Source: Sipunculus nudus (Eukaryota > Annelida > Sipuncula > Golfingiida > Sipunculidae). From it: a stretch of 64,000 bases of DNA. The position numbers were made by a program, and so were the translations under genes. The stretch covers positions 47,027,178 through 47,091,177 of the forward strand of contig CM049307.1 in assembly GCA_026874595.1 (NCBI GenBank), given 5' to 3'. Below, piece by piece: positions 1 through 11,461 of this stretch; within the stretch, counting starts at the first letter, position 1; every line of letters begins with the position of its first letter. The notes under the pieces are model-generated. The model saw only the letters and a list, made by a program, of their open reading frames with translations. It was not told the DNA's origin and ran no database searches.

Positions 1-312
1 GTACCTGCCAAAATAATGAGTACACGAGTGTTAAAAAAAGTAGACCGTTCGCGATCACTAGCGGCAACATTATTATGGCCGAACGCCTACTGCGTCTTTT
101 CTCTTTTCAGGCTTAAAACGTTCATGATTGGACAACCCATTGGTCAGGATTTGTCGCGCATGCACAAAGTCACGCGGCCCTGCTATGGTAAATAGACACA
201 CGTGGACCGTACTTACTCACATGACAAGGTCATTTGCTGGTAAAATTTTTGTATAAAGCAAAACTGAACTGAAAGAATAGGCATATTTTTGCTTCTGATC
301 ATGTTCCTTTAA
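1..312 (+). mobile_element. Family A TTAA-ended repeat, left part cut off by window edge
   Basis: The end of a non-coding interspersed repeat whose fuller copies lie at 44885-45411, 52585-53087 and, reversed, 22424-22852. Shared blocks include GTACCTGCCAAAATA near position 1, CACGCGGCC then TATGGTAAA near 170-190, and the 3' stretch TTGTATAAAGCAAAACTGAACTGA at about 248-273 (shown here only as a landmark: TATAAAGCAAAACTGAACTG). It ends CCTTTAA at 312, like the other copies. Positions about 62-150 do not match them, so the copy is diverged or rearranged in the middle. It looks like a non-autonomous element; no coding capacity is visible. The 5' end lies outside the window. Confidence 0.7.
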
Positions 313-1301
313 GTTTATTAACATGTTTTACCACAGTACAATTATTTTCATTTTCTGAAAGACCCTTTAAATTTCGGCGTTTAAATAACAGCTAACTTAG
401 GTAAATGCAGACCCTACTCGTTGGATGTACTGCCTTAATAGCTTAAAAGTTTTATGAATCTTCTAAAGCTCCCTGACCAGGTTTTAATTTCAAATGCGCA
501 TGCTAACAATATATTACTTATCCCATGAAGTCTGTAAAACAACACCCATTTTTATATAATTCGCCTTGAAACAATCCTTATCCAAGGTAAATGAACGGAT
601 TACATTTCCCTCTTCACTACACTTATACCTATGCCGCTGGCGTATGTAGAAGTCCCGGTTCATTGTAGGTGACAGATTAAGACGACAACAGATCCTAACC
701 AGCTTCTGCGCAGTGTGTATCCATATCCACTTCATCCTGCTTTTGTCGGGAGATTCCTGGCCCTGTGCCAGCGCCCTGGCTGCCATATATGACTAGGAAT
801 CTCATGCTTATTAAAACTACCAGTTAAAGCCCACATACATACAGAAGTCTATAGGGAGTCTGGGCAAAATGTCTTATCATTAATATGCTTGGAATCTTGA
901 AGATGTAATAATTAAGGATGTGCGGCGTCTTTACCTCAGTTATATAGATAACCATAATAATAAAATTTGTCATTTTAACGCCGCCACTGTATAGTTCTAT
1001 TATTCGTTTATTCTGCATATATATAGCGCCATATTAAAAATCGTGATATTGCTTAAGACCTCTTTACAAAATAAAATATAAATTGTAACTTATTAAAAAA
1101 AGTCATACATTAAAATACAATAATCGGACAGAATAACATGAAAATTGCCGGCAGCAGATAAAATATGTTAAATATTAAATGTTATATGCAGAAATGCATC
1201 GATACATTTTTAACCATTGTTAAAGAGACCAGGGATTCCGTTGTCCTGACTGAAGATGACACTTCAACTTTGAAGGATACACGTACTTCCATCTCACCAA
1301 G
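313..1301. other. AT-rich stretch, nothing recognised
   Basis: Short open frames of 60-90 codons occur on the minus strand at about 514-1018, but none has a recognisable motif, biased codon use or a clear splice context. I see no RNA gene or repeat here. Confidence 0.5.
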
Positions 1302-1322
1302 CTCTCTCTCTCTCTCTCTCTC
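1302..1322. repeat. (CT)n microsatellite
   Basis: About ten uninterrupted CT dinucleotides ending at TCGTTAG. Confidence 0.95.
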
Positions 1323-1479
1323 GTTAGCTGAACCCACGAATTAGTCATCTATTTGCAATGAAACATCTGTATCCCATACATTCGTTCCCTAAGCAAACCA
1401 ATTGGTCTGCCACTATTCTGAAATCTGGTACACAAATCTATGAAGCAGTGCTGGTATAATCGCTCTGTTTGTTATGGAA

Positions 1480-1835
1480 GAAGCCCCATTCTGGAGCCTG
1501 GCGGGGAAGTCCGGTCTAATCATAAAATTGGAGGCGATACTTCAATCCAGATTTGTCAGATAGCACGAGCAAGCCGGGCTGTCATTTACCACCGCCAGGG
1601 CAACAATCCCGCGCAGGCTTCATTGAACACGTCTGATTGGCTGTTAATGTGATTTATCCCGGAGCTTGTCCTGCCATCCTGTGTCGCTCGCGCTCCCGGT
1701 GATCATGGTGACACATAGCTTGATGATTTTATACTGGCATCACCGTCCCCAGTGTGATATCAACCAGAAACTTCGTAGCTCCGAGCAACCATCAAGATCT
1801 CGCCGGAACCGGCATGGAGACCTCCGCGTTTAACC
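1480..1835. other. GC-richer unique segment, function unknown
   Basis: This stretch is visibly richer in G, C and CpG than its AT-rich surroundings, with clusters such as GCCGGGCTG, CCCGCGCAGG and TCGCTCGCGCTCCCGG. A 70-codon frame is open on the plus strand at 1440-1652 but shows no domain I recognise. Such an island could be a promoter, a conserved non-coding element or an exon on either strand. It shows no repeat structure within the window. Confidence 0.3.
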
Positions 1836-2960
1836 CCTAATTTAAGGAGCTAAAAATGAATGAACAAATCGATGACCTATTTTTTCTCGCAAGTTTAAAG
1901 TCAGGTGGTAAATCTAAAGTTGTTTGCCGTTTATTACACATCCTTTAAAGAAAAGTTAATTAGAATAATGTAAAAAAAAAATTGTTTATACTGTTACATT
2001 CAAATGTACTAGAATAAATTGTATCGAATATATTTGTTCGAAGAAAGAAACTTTCACAGTCCTGAACAAAATAGCGAATTACCGTCAGTATGGATAAAAA
2101 CGCATCTGTAAAAAGGCATTGATAAAGTTAAGTAGAATGACTGAAAATATGCGGGAACCCTATCTTTGAATCTATCCAATAAAACAAAAAAAAAGTTGTA
2201 AAAATATATAACTCTCATATAACGTAGATAAGTTATTTTCTAAACCGAAAAGACGTTAATCATTATGTGTGTGAAGACACCTGCGGTACCTGAAAGACAG
2301 CCATGTTATCTGCAAGTACATGTATAGCATAGTTTGACGGTGATGACACTCTGCCGTTGTCACACAACTCTCCTGTGGCCTTGCCTCGGAAATGGCCGTT
2401 TTAGGTCCTTAAAATTTCCAAATTTCAACTATAGGTCCTGAGAAATTTGACATTATTTTGCGAAAGGGCTGTTGCAGCGCCACCTGTCAGAAACTCTGCC
2501 AGTGGGTGATCTTACAGCGCCATCTGTTGTATATGAAGTGAAGTTAAAGTAGTCTTCAAGTGCAAAATAAGGAAGGGTAACATGTTCGCTTGTAGAGTAA
2601 GTGAAAAGGCCTTTGTCATGTAACAATGAATTAAACCTCTTCCATTATCGTATCAAGGATGAATTATCCAAATATCTTTCGTGTTAAAGAAACTTTTGAA
2701 AAGTGGAACAAGAAAAAAATTATATTTATTATTATGATTATTTTTATTATATGGGGGTCATTGCAATAGACAGGGATGACAATTAATACCGATGTCATTG
2801 TATTGCACCAACGAGACAATAAAAACAAGAGACCCAGGGGTCTAATGTTCACTGTGGGAATTACTGTGCACGATGGCGGGTGATTTAAAAAGAAAAAAAA
2901 GATGAATGTGAAAAACCCATTCATTCCTTTCCAAGCATACACTGTCCTATTGAACAAGGA
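1836..2960. other. AT-rich stretch, nothing recognised
   Basis: No gene is visible. The short motif CAGCGCCAYCTG occurs at about 2475 and 2517 and resembles the GGTGGCGCCACC core of the tandem arrays that follow, so part of this region may be very old array sequence. Confidence 0.4.
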
Positions 2961-3785
2961 AGGTGGCTCCACCTGTCTGGTTTATGAGAAAACTTTCCAA
3001 AATGGATGCACATGCCAAATTTCAGACCAATACTCCTGAGGTATGAGCAATTTTCACCCAAAGCAAATGTACGAATGGACACCACATGAAAACGACTGCA
3101 GATGGCGCCACCAGTCTTGATTACGAGATGGGACGTCGAGTGTCTATGGACACGCACAATTTCAACCTGAACAACCACTAAGACGGACAGACGGCAAATG
3201 CAAAGATGGACACCCCGCAAAAAGTATTATAGGTGGCGCCATCTTCTGGTTTACAAGAAAACTTTTCATGATGGAAGGACATGCGAAATTTTCAGATCAA
3301 TACATTTAACCAGTCCTCAGATACGAGCAATTTTCACCGAAAGCAAATGTACGGATGGATGTCACAGGAAAATGATTGCAGATCGTGCCACCAGTCTTGA
3401 GTGTAAGTTTTAGAAGTCCAAGATCTATGGACATGCGCAATTTCAGGCCAATACGGCAAATAACTCCTTAGAAAAGGGCATTAATTTATTCTAAAGAACA
3501 TGATGGTAGGTGGTGCCATCTTCTGGTTTACGAGAAAACGTTCCAAGATAGATGGACATGCCAAATTTCAGACCAATACCTTTAACCACTTCTGAGATAT
3601 GAGCAATTTTCACCCACAGCAAATGTACCGATGGACGACATGGAAAACGTTTGCAGATGGCGCCACCAGTCTTGAGTACAAGATGGAAGAGTCCAAGATC
3701 TATGGATATTCACAATTTCAGCTCAATACGTTGAACCACTCTTGAGATTCGGGCTGTTATCTAGAAGACACCCAGGTTTGTACTT
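2961..3785. repeat. Tandem array, three copies of a ~275-bp unit
   Basis: Units begin with AGGTGGCKCC at 2961, 3231 and 3508, spacings of 270 and 277 bp. Each carries, in order, a block reading GGTTTAYRAGAAAAC, a block CATGCCAAATTTCAGACCAA, a block GAGCAATTTTCACC, and GATGGCGCCACCAGTCTTGA. Copies differ by many substitutions and small indels, so this is an old, diverged satellite-like array. No coding content. It shares the GGTGGCGCCACC motif with the ~338-bp array on the far side of the LINE, so the two arrays may be related. Confidence 0.85.
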
Positions 3786-3945
3786 CACAGAAAGGTCACC
3801 GATCATTGTTACCTACAACTACATAAGTGAGGGAACAAGTATGCCGGGTTCAGAGAGATCAGTCCAAGGGTCTCAGAGGAGACTCTGTTGTGGCGGATTA
3901 TAACAAATAAATACTTAATGACATATCTTTGATAAAAGCAAAAAA
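3786..3945. repeat. Left remnant of the ~338-bp tandem array, cut by the LINE
   Basis: The last ~45 bp before the LINE (about 3911-3955, ATACTTAATGACATATCTTT and on to GACCATTACA) match the junction between units of the array at 9254-10480, for example 9560-9600. The more distal part (3786-3900) is only weakly similar. It is best read as the truncated or diverged unit into which the LINE inserted. Confidence 0.6.
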
Positions 3946-4387
3946 GACCATTACACGACGAGGGGGGGGGGGGGCGTGTTCGTGTGCACACACATGTTCA
4001 AGGGCTCTCAATGAAATTTAATATTTCTTTTGGAATTCATCATGTTGTGAGCTGAAAAGTAGATGAACAGTACCTAAGGAGTTCAGCCATCACATCCAAA
4101 GAGCAGAAAAGTGGGTATTTGCTTATAATGTAAGTATAAACTTGTTATAAAAGGATACCACTGAGGACAATGTGCACCAACAGTTAGGTACACATGTACC
4201 TGCCATGAACCAATATGTGCATGGAAATAAATAGGAGTAGTCTATTTATTCTGACGAACACCTACACCCCACTGCAAGGTATTAATCAATGCATGCATTT
4301 TGATAAAATTGAAATAACAGGCCTGTAGCAAATTATGTGTGTGATATTATGTGCTGAGGAGAATGGACAAAAAGAGAACCAGAAATA

Positions 4388-5202
4388 ATGACCCGAGCAC
4401 CTCCTCCGCTGACTCACAAATTGATAAAAAAAAAGGCAAAACAACTTTTATCTATGAGTTCTGCAGATGAAAGTTTTGATGACGGAAAAATGTTAGAAGA
4501 AAAATTAACAAAATCAGATATACAAGAATGCTTGATACATTGAGGTGCCAGATTGTAATACAATTAGAAGAAAAATTTGATAAAAGATTCGGCATGATTG
4601 AAAATGTAATCTTTGATTTGAAAAGAGAAAATGAAATTTGAGAGAAACTATTAAAAAGTTAATTGAAGAAAATAAAACAAACAAGCAAAAATGTGAACAA
4701 GCAATGAATATGGCAAAAAAGGCAAACATAAAAACAGTTGAAAATGAACAATATTCGAGAAGAGAAACCGTAAACATATTTGGAATGGAAGAACAAAATT
4801 TTCGGTGATTCAGAGGAGGACTCCTGCAGAATTGTATTAAATTTGTTTAAGAGCAGCTTGAGAAAATCTCTGAAAAAGGATGATATTAAGGCCTGTCATA
4901 GAGTCGGTAAAAGCAAATAAAAAACACACCAATGGGCCGGTTCTTGTTAGATTTAAATCCAGGGACCATAAAACCAGTGTGCTCAAGGCCAGGGTAAATT
5001 GAAAGTTTCCAGAAAGTTAATTGATGAGGGTCTTTGTCCAGACCTACAAACGATGTTCAACAGAATGAAACAAGATCCCAGGGACCAGCAAGCCTGGACC
5101 TGGAATGGGAATGTGTTCTTCTCTGATACAGGTGGCACAGTGCATAAGGTGCGTTTTGGACAGACCGTGGATGAAGTACTTGAGGAGGAAATTCAGGCTT
5201 GA
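4388..5202 (+). pseudogene. LINE ORF1: RNA-binding coiled-coil protein (broken)
   Basis: In L1-type elements ORF1p trimerises, coats the element RNA and acts as a chaperone. The start ATG at 4388 opens a Lys-rich N-terminus (MTRAPPPLTHKLIKKK). A leucine/charged coiled-coil region follows (EEKFDKRFGMIENVIFDLKR, about 4568-4626). Next comes the family hallmark NEQYSRRETVNIFGMEE (about 4745-4795), then IKACHRVGKSK (about 4887-4917). The C-terminal part ends at 5202: it has DLQTMFNRMKQDPRDQQAW and NVFFSDTGGTVHKVRFG, as in ORF1p C-terminal domains. The frame is interrupted at about 4540 (TGA), about 4638-4665 and about 4918, and shifts near 4993. Length, about 270 codons, is normal for an invertebrate ORF1. 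Confidence 0.85.
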
Positions 5203-5407
5203 CTAGTGACTCTAATTATGGACATGATTAGGATCCCTTTTTATATGTTATGTGGTGTCTTTATTATATGTAGTGATATACAGATTGTCAGAGATACTTG
5301 AGACTCAAATTCTTACAGGTAGGGACACTAATGTTACTCATGTGTTGTCAGGAAAAATGGCTCTCACTCGTACATATGGTACTATTATGGTCTTTGAGGA
5401 TTAACTA

Positions 5408-8400
5408 ATGTTGAACAGTTCGTTTAAATTTACAATTCTTTCACTTAATGTTAGAGGATTAAGGGAGTATAAAAAACGCAGAAAAATATTTAATTGGGCA
5501 TTTAAGCATGGATGTTATTAAGGTATCATGTTTTTATAAGAAACCCACAGCGATATTAATTGTATAGGACCTTGGGGTCACCAATGGCAAGGACGGAGCT
5601 GTTTTAGTCATGGGTCAAACTTAAACAAAGGAGTGTTGACTTTAATTGGAAATCCTAGAAATTTCACTGTTAAAGAACATTATTGATATAGATGAAAGAT
5701 AAATTATTACATATTGTCTTATTCAAGGGAATGAATTTTTACTTATAAATATATATGGGCCAATTTTAGAGCAAATGCAAATGAAATGTTTGAAGAAAAT
5801 AGTTGAAATAATAAAACTGACATTAAAAGAACCTATTCATGGGGTGGTTTCTTCTGTTTCACAGAAAAAGATGCAGATGGTGGTTATTTCAAATAAAAAA
5901 AAATATCATATCCTACATGCATGATATATGCGAAAGTTTATATATTCATGATATATGGCGAATTAGAAATCCAAATGGTAAAAGGTTCTCTTGGAGAAGA
6001 TATAACAAGCTAACACAGATAAAAATTAGACTTCTTTTTAACTTCAACTGTCTTACAGCAATTTATAACACATTGTGACATAATAACATCAGTTGAATCA
6101 GATCACTCAGCAAAACTTACGAAAACCTGTTCAATGCCTGAGCAAAATATGATTCAGGGATATGGAAATTTTATAATTCCCTGCTGTGTGACAGGGAATA
6201 TACACAAGAACTTAATACAGCAATCAATAAATAGAAGTTAGAATTAGGAAATAATCAAAAGATAAGTGAGAATATCTAAAGTATTTAATAAGAGAATTTA
6301 CTATAAGGTACAGTAAAACTAAATCAAGGAAATTCAAGGCTGAGTTTAAAGAATTGGAAAAACTTGTAAATAATCTTGAACCAAAAATTAACCAAAGGAA
6401 TTATAATAAGGTCCCGTGCCCAATAATTTGAAGAAGGGAAAGAAATACTAAATACTTCTTAAATTTACAAACAAAAAACAGAGCAAAAAATCAAATTAAA
6501 AAGTTATTGGCAGATAGACATGAAAAACTGAATGAACATAATATTTTGAAAGAACTGAGAGACTTATTCAAATGTAAATATAAAAGAGTAAACAAACATT
6601 AAGAAGAAAATATAGAAACCTTTCTGTCAAAAGTGGAAGTACCTAGATTAACCATACAGAACAATAACTTAATGAAATTAGAATTATAGTAAATGACATA
6701 CTTGATGCATTAAAAGATATGAAAAACAACAAAACCCCTCCATATGATGGGTTATCTAAAGAATTGTATGTTTTTCCGCTCTGATATTAGAAATGAATTA
6801 CTTAATTGTTTTAACTATTGCTTTGAGATGAAACAAATGACACCAAGCCAAAGACAAGCAGTCATTACATTAAAAGAAAAACCTGGAAGGGACAACAGGT
6901 TAATTAAGAACTGGCGTCCAATTAGTTTGATAAACGTTGATGTGAAAATTTTTAAAACGATAATCAGTAACAGATTAAAAAAAAGTTTTTACCATTACTA
7001 ATAAATGAAGATCAAAATGCTTTTGTTCCTGGTAGGTGTATAGGAGAATTAGTGATAATCAAAGTTTCAGATTTCGAAGCTGCTTTAGACTCTGTGGATC
7101 ACTCATTTATGTTTGCCGTCCTCGAAAAATTTGGTTTTGAAGAATCTTTGATAAATTGGATTAAATTAGTGCATCATAACTTAGAAAGTTGCTTTATAAA
7201 CAATGGTAAAAGCACTAAGAATTTTCAAGTAGAACGGGGTACAAGACAAAGTGATTCATTAGCTCCTTATTTGTTTATTTTGGTAATTCAAATTTTAGCC
7301 TGTATGGTCCGTCAGAATAGAAATTTATATGGTATTAATGTCGGGGGTACAGAAATAAAGCAATGTATTTCGCTGATGATTGCACAATTTTCTTAAACAA
7401 TGAACAATCTTTTCAGCTCATGATGAAGACAATATTCTCCAAATATTCTTCAATTAAAATAATTTATGATAAATCAGAGATTGCCCGGGCAGGTAGTTTA
7501 AAAGACAGAGCACACACATAGTGAATGTAAATGGGTTAATCTAAATAATAAAAATTTGAAAATACCGGGAGTTCATTTCACATACAACACACAATTATTT
7601 AATACTCTTTAACGTTCGAAAACCTGAGAGAGATTTTAAAGCAGTTCTTAACATTTGGTCAGGAACACAATTAACTGTCTATGGAAGGATTCAGGTATTG
7701 AAGTCACTGGCATTGTCAAAACTGTTGTATATTTGTAATTTGTGCATAATTCCAAATGGGTTTATAAAAGATATACAACAGGTATATGTAACAGGTTTAT
7801 TTGGAAAGGAAAACGACCCAAAGGGAAATTTACAACAGCAATAGGAAATTTAATAATGGAGGTTTGAAAATAAGAGATGGAAATGCAATCATTAAGACAC
7901 AAAGGATAAAATGGATAAACAGGTTACTGGATGGAAAGTGTAAAAAGTGGAAAGCCATTCAATTATTTTATTTGGAAAAATACGTAGTATTAATGCAACC
8001 TGACATAATTTGAAAGTAACAGCTATACCAGGTAAAATTCCACTGTTTTATAACGAAGGTTTCAGAGACAGCATATGGCTTCATTTAATAGTAAAACTCC
8101 AGAAACCTATCGAGAGGTTTGAGAGAGCTACTCTAAAAGTAACAAATATATTTTAGTTAACAAGAAGAGTATATTTTACATGGAACTCAGTGAGAGTGGA
8201 ATTAACTATGTTTTTGACATTTTTAGCCATAATGGAAATATGCTTAAAGTTGAAGAGGTCTTAAGTCAGTATCAAAGTTTACCAAACATTATTTCAAGGG
8301 GGTACAAATATACCACTCATTAAAAAAACCGTGGATACTTAAAAATGAAAATAATCTTACTGATGTTACCAATGATCTCCAGCATATATCTGATACTACT

Positions 8401-9033
8401 TCACTTAATACCAAGACTATCTACGAAAAGATAATTGAAAAGAAATTAGCTACTTTATCAGCATTTTATTTTTGGAAGAATAATCACAAACTGGATGTAA
8501 AACGGTGGGGGTACTGCTTAGAAGCAATTTATGGGGTCATTATACTTATGCTTATTCCCGTGAGTTCCAATATTAACTGTTAAATAATTATTGGCCTCTA
8601 AATCAAATTTTATTTAAGTGGAATCTAAAGGACACTGATAAGTGTTTATATTGTGTAGACACTAGAATCAGTAAAACATCTATTTTATGAATGCATTAGA
8701 ACCACTTCTCTTTATAATAGAATTTTAAAATATTTTTTTTCTGGCAACAGAGTAACATTACCTGAATGGGAACGTCATGTTGCATTGTTTTGTCGTGTAC
8801 CTGCTAATAAGGATAATTTGTTAGTTAACCAAATTTTGCTTGTAATGAGAATAATATTGTATAAAAATCGTTAATCAACTCATGGAAATTTTGAAAGAGC
8901 AGTTGTACAGCTTCACCATAAATTTTTACAATACTTGAAAAATATATATATGATAGAGAATACAATTGCAAGAAGACATAACATATTAGAAATTCATCAA
9001 GAAAAATGGGAACCTGTTTTAAATCATTTATAA
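5408..9033 (+). pseudogene. LINE ORF2: endonuclease-reverse transcriptase (broken)
   Basis: ATG 5408 opens MLNSSFKFTILSLNVRGLRE, the start of an APE-type endonuclease. The catalytic-Glu motif reads FL*ETHSD at about 5530-5554, with a stop inside it. The reverse transcriptase has KNWRPISLINVD (about 6908-6943), a QNAFVPGR block (about 7012-7036) and the catalytic FADD at 7369-7380, reached only after a frameshift just upstream. The C-terminal part has CLYC, then with frameshifts KHLFYEC near 8650-8695, the CCHC knuckle typical of L1-like ORF2. The last readable block ends HQEKWEPVLNHL and stop at 9031-9033. About 1,200 codons is the usual family length. Many frame breaks; not functional. Confidence 0.88.
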
Positions 9034-9253
9034 AGAATATTAATATATTATTTTTTCTTAGTTGAAATATGAAACGTTTTAAGTACAAGCTTTCTAAACA
9101 TATGAGGTTGTATGTGTAGTTTGTGTATTTTCCATGATTTGTAAATGTATGTTTCCATGTTTTTCATGTATGTTTTGTAAACTTGTAACATGTGACAGTT
9201 GAAAACGTATGTATTGTTTTATGAAATAAATATATGTGAAAAAAAAAAGAAAC

Positions 9254-10480
9254 GACCATTACAGCCTACTCAAAGTAGCTAAACACAGGTAGCGCCACCT
9301 GCAGGTCAAAATCATTAAGCAGTCACATGATCAATATTCCTGTGAAATTTGAAACTGAAGGCTGCAGCAGTTCCTAAGATCTTTGGTAACAGACAATACA
9401 TCATGTATAGAAATTCATCAAGTTGTAAAATATTGCGATCGACACAATTTGAAGATCCGTAGAGACGCCATCTTGAAAATGACTTGACTGAATTTATATT
9501 CAGATTATTCCCTTTCCTCTAAGGAACTGCTGATTATGATATGAAAGCCAAAATATTTATACTTTATGACATATCTTGAAAAAAGCAGAAAAGATTATTA
9601 CAGCCTGTAGAAAGTAGGTCAACACAGGTGGCGCCACCTGGAGTTTAAAATCATTTAGTAGTCACGTGATTAATATTCCTGTGAAATTTGAAACTGAACG
9701 CTGCAGCAGTTCCTAAGATATTTGGTAACAGACAATACATCATGTATAGAAACACATCAAGTTGTCAAATTTTGCGATCGATACAATTTGAAGTTCCGTA
9801 GATATGCCATCTTGAAAATGACTTGACTGAAAATATACTCAAATTATTCCCCTTTCTCTAAGGAACTGTTGACTATGATATGAAGGCCAAAATATTAATA
9901 CTTTATGACTTATCTTGGAAAAGTGGAAACGACCATTTCGTCCCGCGAGAGTAGGTCATCACAGGTGGCTCCACCTGGAGGTCAATATCATTTAGCAGTC
10001 ACATGATCAATATTCCTGTGAAATTTGAAAGTGAAGGCTGTAGCAGTTCCTAAGATATTCGGTAACAGACGATACATCATGTATGGAAACACATCAAGTT
10101 GTGTCAAATTTTGCAATCGAAACAATTTGAAGATCTGTAGATATGCCGTCTTAAAAATGCTTTGACTGAATTTATACTCAAAGTATTCCCCTTCCTCTAA
10201 GGAACTGTTGACTATGATATGATGGCCAAAATATTAATACTTCATGACTTACCTTGGAAGAAGTGGAAAAGTCCACAGAAAGTAGGTCAAAACAGATGGC
10301 GCCAACTGGAGGTCGAAATCATTTAGCAGGTACATGATCAATATTCCTATATTGATTTGAAAGCCAAAATATTAATACTTTATGACTTATCTTGGAAGAA
10401 GTGGAAAAGACCATTTCATCCCGCAGAAAGTAGGTCAACATAGGTGGCGCCACCAAAAGCTTATTTTTGCATGTCCATCC
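9254..10480. repeat. Tandem array of a ~338-bp unit, 3.6 copies
   Basis: Unit starts (GACCATTNC or equivalent) lie at 9254, 9593, 9931, about 10271 and 10409. The first three spacings are 339, 338 and about 340 bp; the last is 138 bp because an internal block is missing. Each unit contains AGTAGGTCAACACAGGTGGC, then TCATTTAGCAGTCACATGAT, TATTCCTGTGAAATTTGAAA, GCAGCAGTTCCTAAGATATT and a closing ACTTTATGACTTATCTTGGA. Copies are 85-90% alike by eye. No coding frame is conserved between copies. The LINE at 3956-9253 sits within this array. Confidence 0.9.
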
Positions 10481-10544
10481 CTTGATCAGTAATTCTGCAA
10501 AGTTTCATGAATGTAGCTGCTGTGGCTATTTAGATATTTGGTAT

Positions 10545-10656
10545 AACAGACGTTGGACGGTGGACAATTGACAGTGGACGGCGGACGCTGCGCCATGGCA
10601 TTAGTTCACAGAGTGAACTAATATAAAAAATTCACAGAGTGAACTAATATAAAAAA
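10545..10656 (+). repeat. Repeat terminus with hairpin and duplicated A-rich tail
   Basis: GGACGGTGGACAATTGACAGT and further GGACG blocks (10555-10590) lead into a perfect hairpin at 10601-10621: stem TTAGTTCAC, loop AGA, stem GTGAACTAA. The 26-bp stretch 10605-10630, running from TTCACAGAG to AATATAAAAAA, is followed at once by an identical copy at 10631-10656. A hairpin next to a duplicated A-rich tail resembles the 3' end of a dispersed element, possibly the one that carried the tandem array. The family cannot be named from this alone. Confidence 0.6.
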
Positions 10657-11390
10657 TTACGACCTACGTCATCGCGGTATTACAACAGAACGAATTATAC
10701 ATTACTTTGAGATCATATGCTATCCAAGAATCTCATGTCCCTGGACCTGTAAATGAAGGAGCCCAAAAAGTCACGCCACCCTTCTGATTATCTTTTATAT
10801 TTCTTTTTACCCTTTTTCCTTTTTAAAAATTACTCTTCAAACCCGCAAAGTCATGATCATGCCTAGTCACGTATACACAAGAGCTTTTGTGAAGTGAAAT
10901 ATCAAATACCGTTCTCGCGAGATATTGTCACGTGACGCGACAATTGATGAGACCAGCCGACCAAGCCATGGCGTGTTGTATGATAACAGCTTTGGAAATG
11001 ACAAGATGGATTTGTTTTCCTGTGCACCTAGGCGTAAATGAAATGTTTAAAGAGCCTGGTACTGCATAGTTATCGCTAGCCACGAGTGTATGCTTTTGAC
11101 GTAAGTATAACGTCACGGAAACTGTCAGTCCAGATACCCTAGAGACCGATCCTCACAGCTTTCTAGGCCCACAGCCGCCAACGTATTTTACAGAGGTTTT
11201 GTGTTCACCATGTTTGTCTGTCTGTTTATATAATATCTCAGAAGGTTCTCCATCAGTTTTAATGAAAACTTGCCAAAGGGACCTGCCAATATTTCGTTCT
11301 GAGAATGTGTGCTTTGCCCATGTACATAAGTGGAAATAAACTTACATCTGGCGCGATCAGTGGCGAAAAACATTCACTATGTGAGCACTT
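10657..11390. other. Unique sequence, nothing recognised
   Basis: Two minus-strand frames of about 60 codons (10928-11116 and 11188-11373) are open, but neither shows a domain or a convincing splice context. I see no repeat structure. Confidence 0.4.
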
Positions 11391-11461
11391 GCTTTTCTAG
11401 CGAAGCGGTTGGTACGCCGGACTTGTGCGCCACCGACATGGGTCCAGAATTTTCCCCTGAG
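11391..11461 (+). repeat. tRNA-like remnant, possible SINE head
   Basis: The sequence reads like a worn tRNA-derived SINE head. An A-box-like TAGCGAAGCGGTTGG lies at 11398-11412, a middle block GTACGCCGGACT follows, and a poor B-box-like GGGTCCAGAATTTTCC lies about 28 bp downstream. The acceptor stem does not pair, so it is not a working tRNA gene. The body and target duplication of a SINE cannot be delimited; a run of T and AT-rich sequence follows near 11482. Confidence 0.3.

Larger units (their letters stand above)
3956..9253 (+). mobile_element. Nearly full-length decayed LINE, L1/Tx1 group
   Basis: A non-LTR retrotransposon of about 5.3 kb that moved by target-primed reverse transcription. 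Both ends can be read. The 10-bp target duplication GACCATTACA lies at 3946-3955 and again at 9254-9263. The element starts CGACGA followed by 13 G. It has a ~430-bp 5' leader, ORF1 (4388-5202), ORF2 (5408-9033), a ~200-bp 3' UTR with the polyadenylation signal AATAAA at 9225-9230, and a short A-rich tail. The order ORF1 coiled coil/RRM, then endonuclease, reverse transcriptase and a CCHC knuckle is that of the L1/Tx1 lineage. Both frames contain several stops and frameshifts, so it is dead. No second copy is in the window. Confidence 0.92.

Noticed and set aside
514-1018. Minus-strand open frames of 90 and 64 codons
   Set aside because: No domain, no coding bias and no splice context; expected by chance in AT-rich DNA.
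2961-10480. CRISPR-like array
   Set aside because: Units are 270-340 bp and similar along their whole length, with no short repeat and unique spacers; the other signs are of an animal genome.
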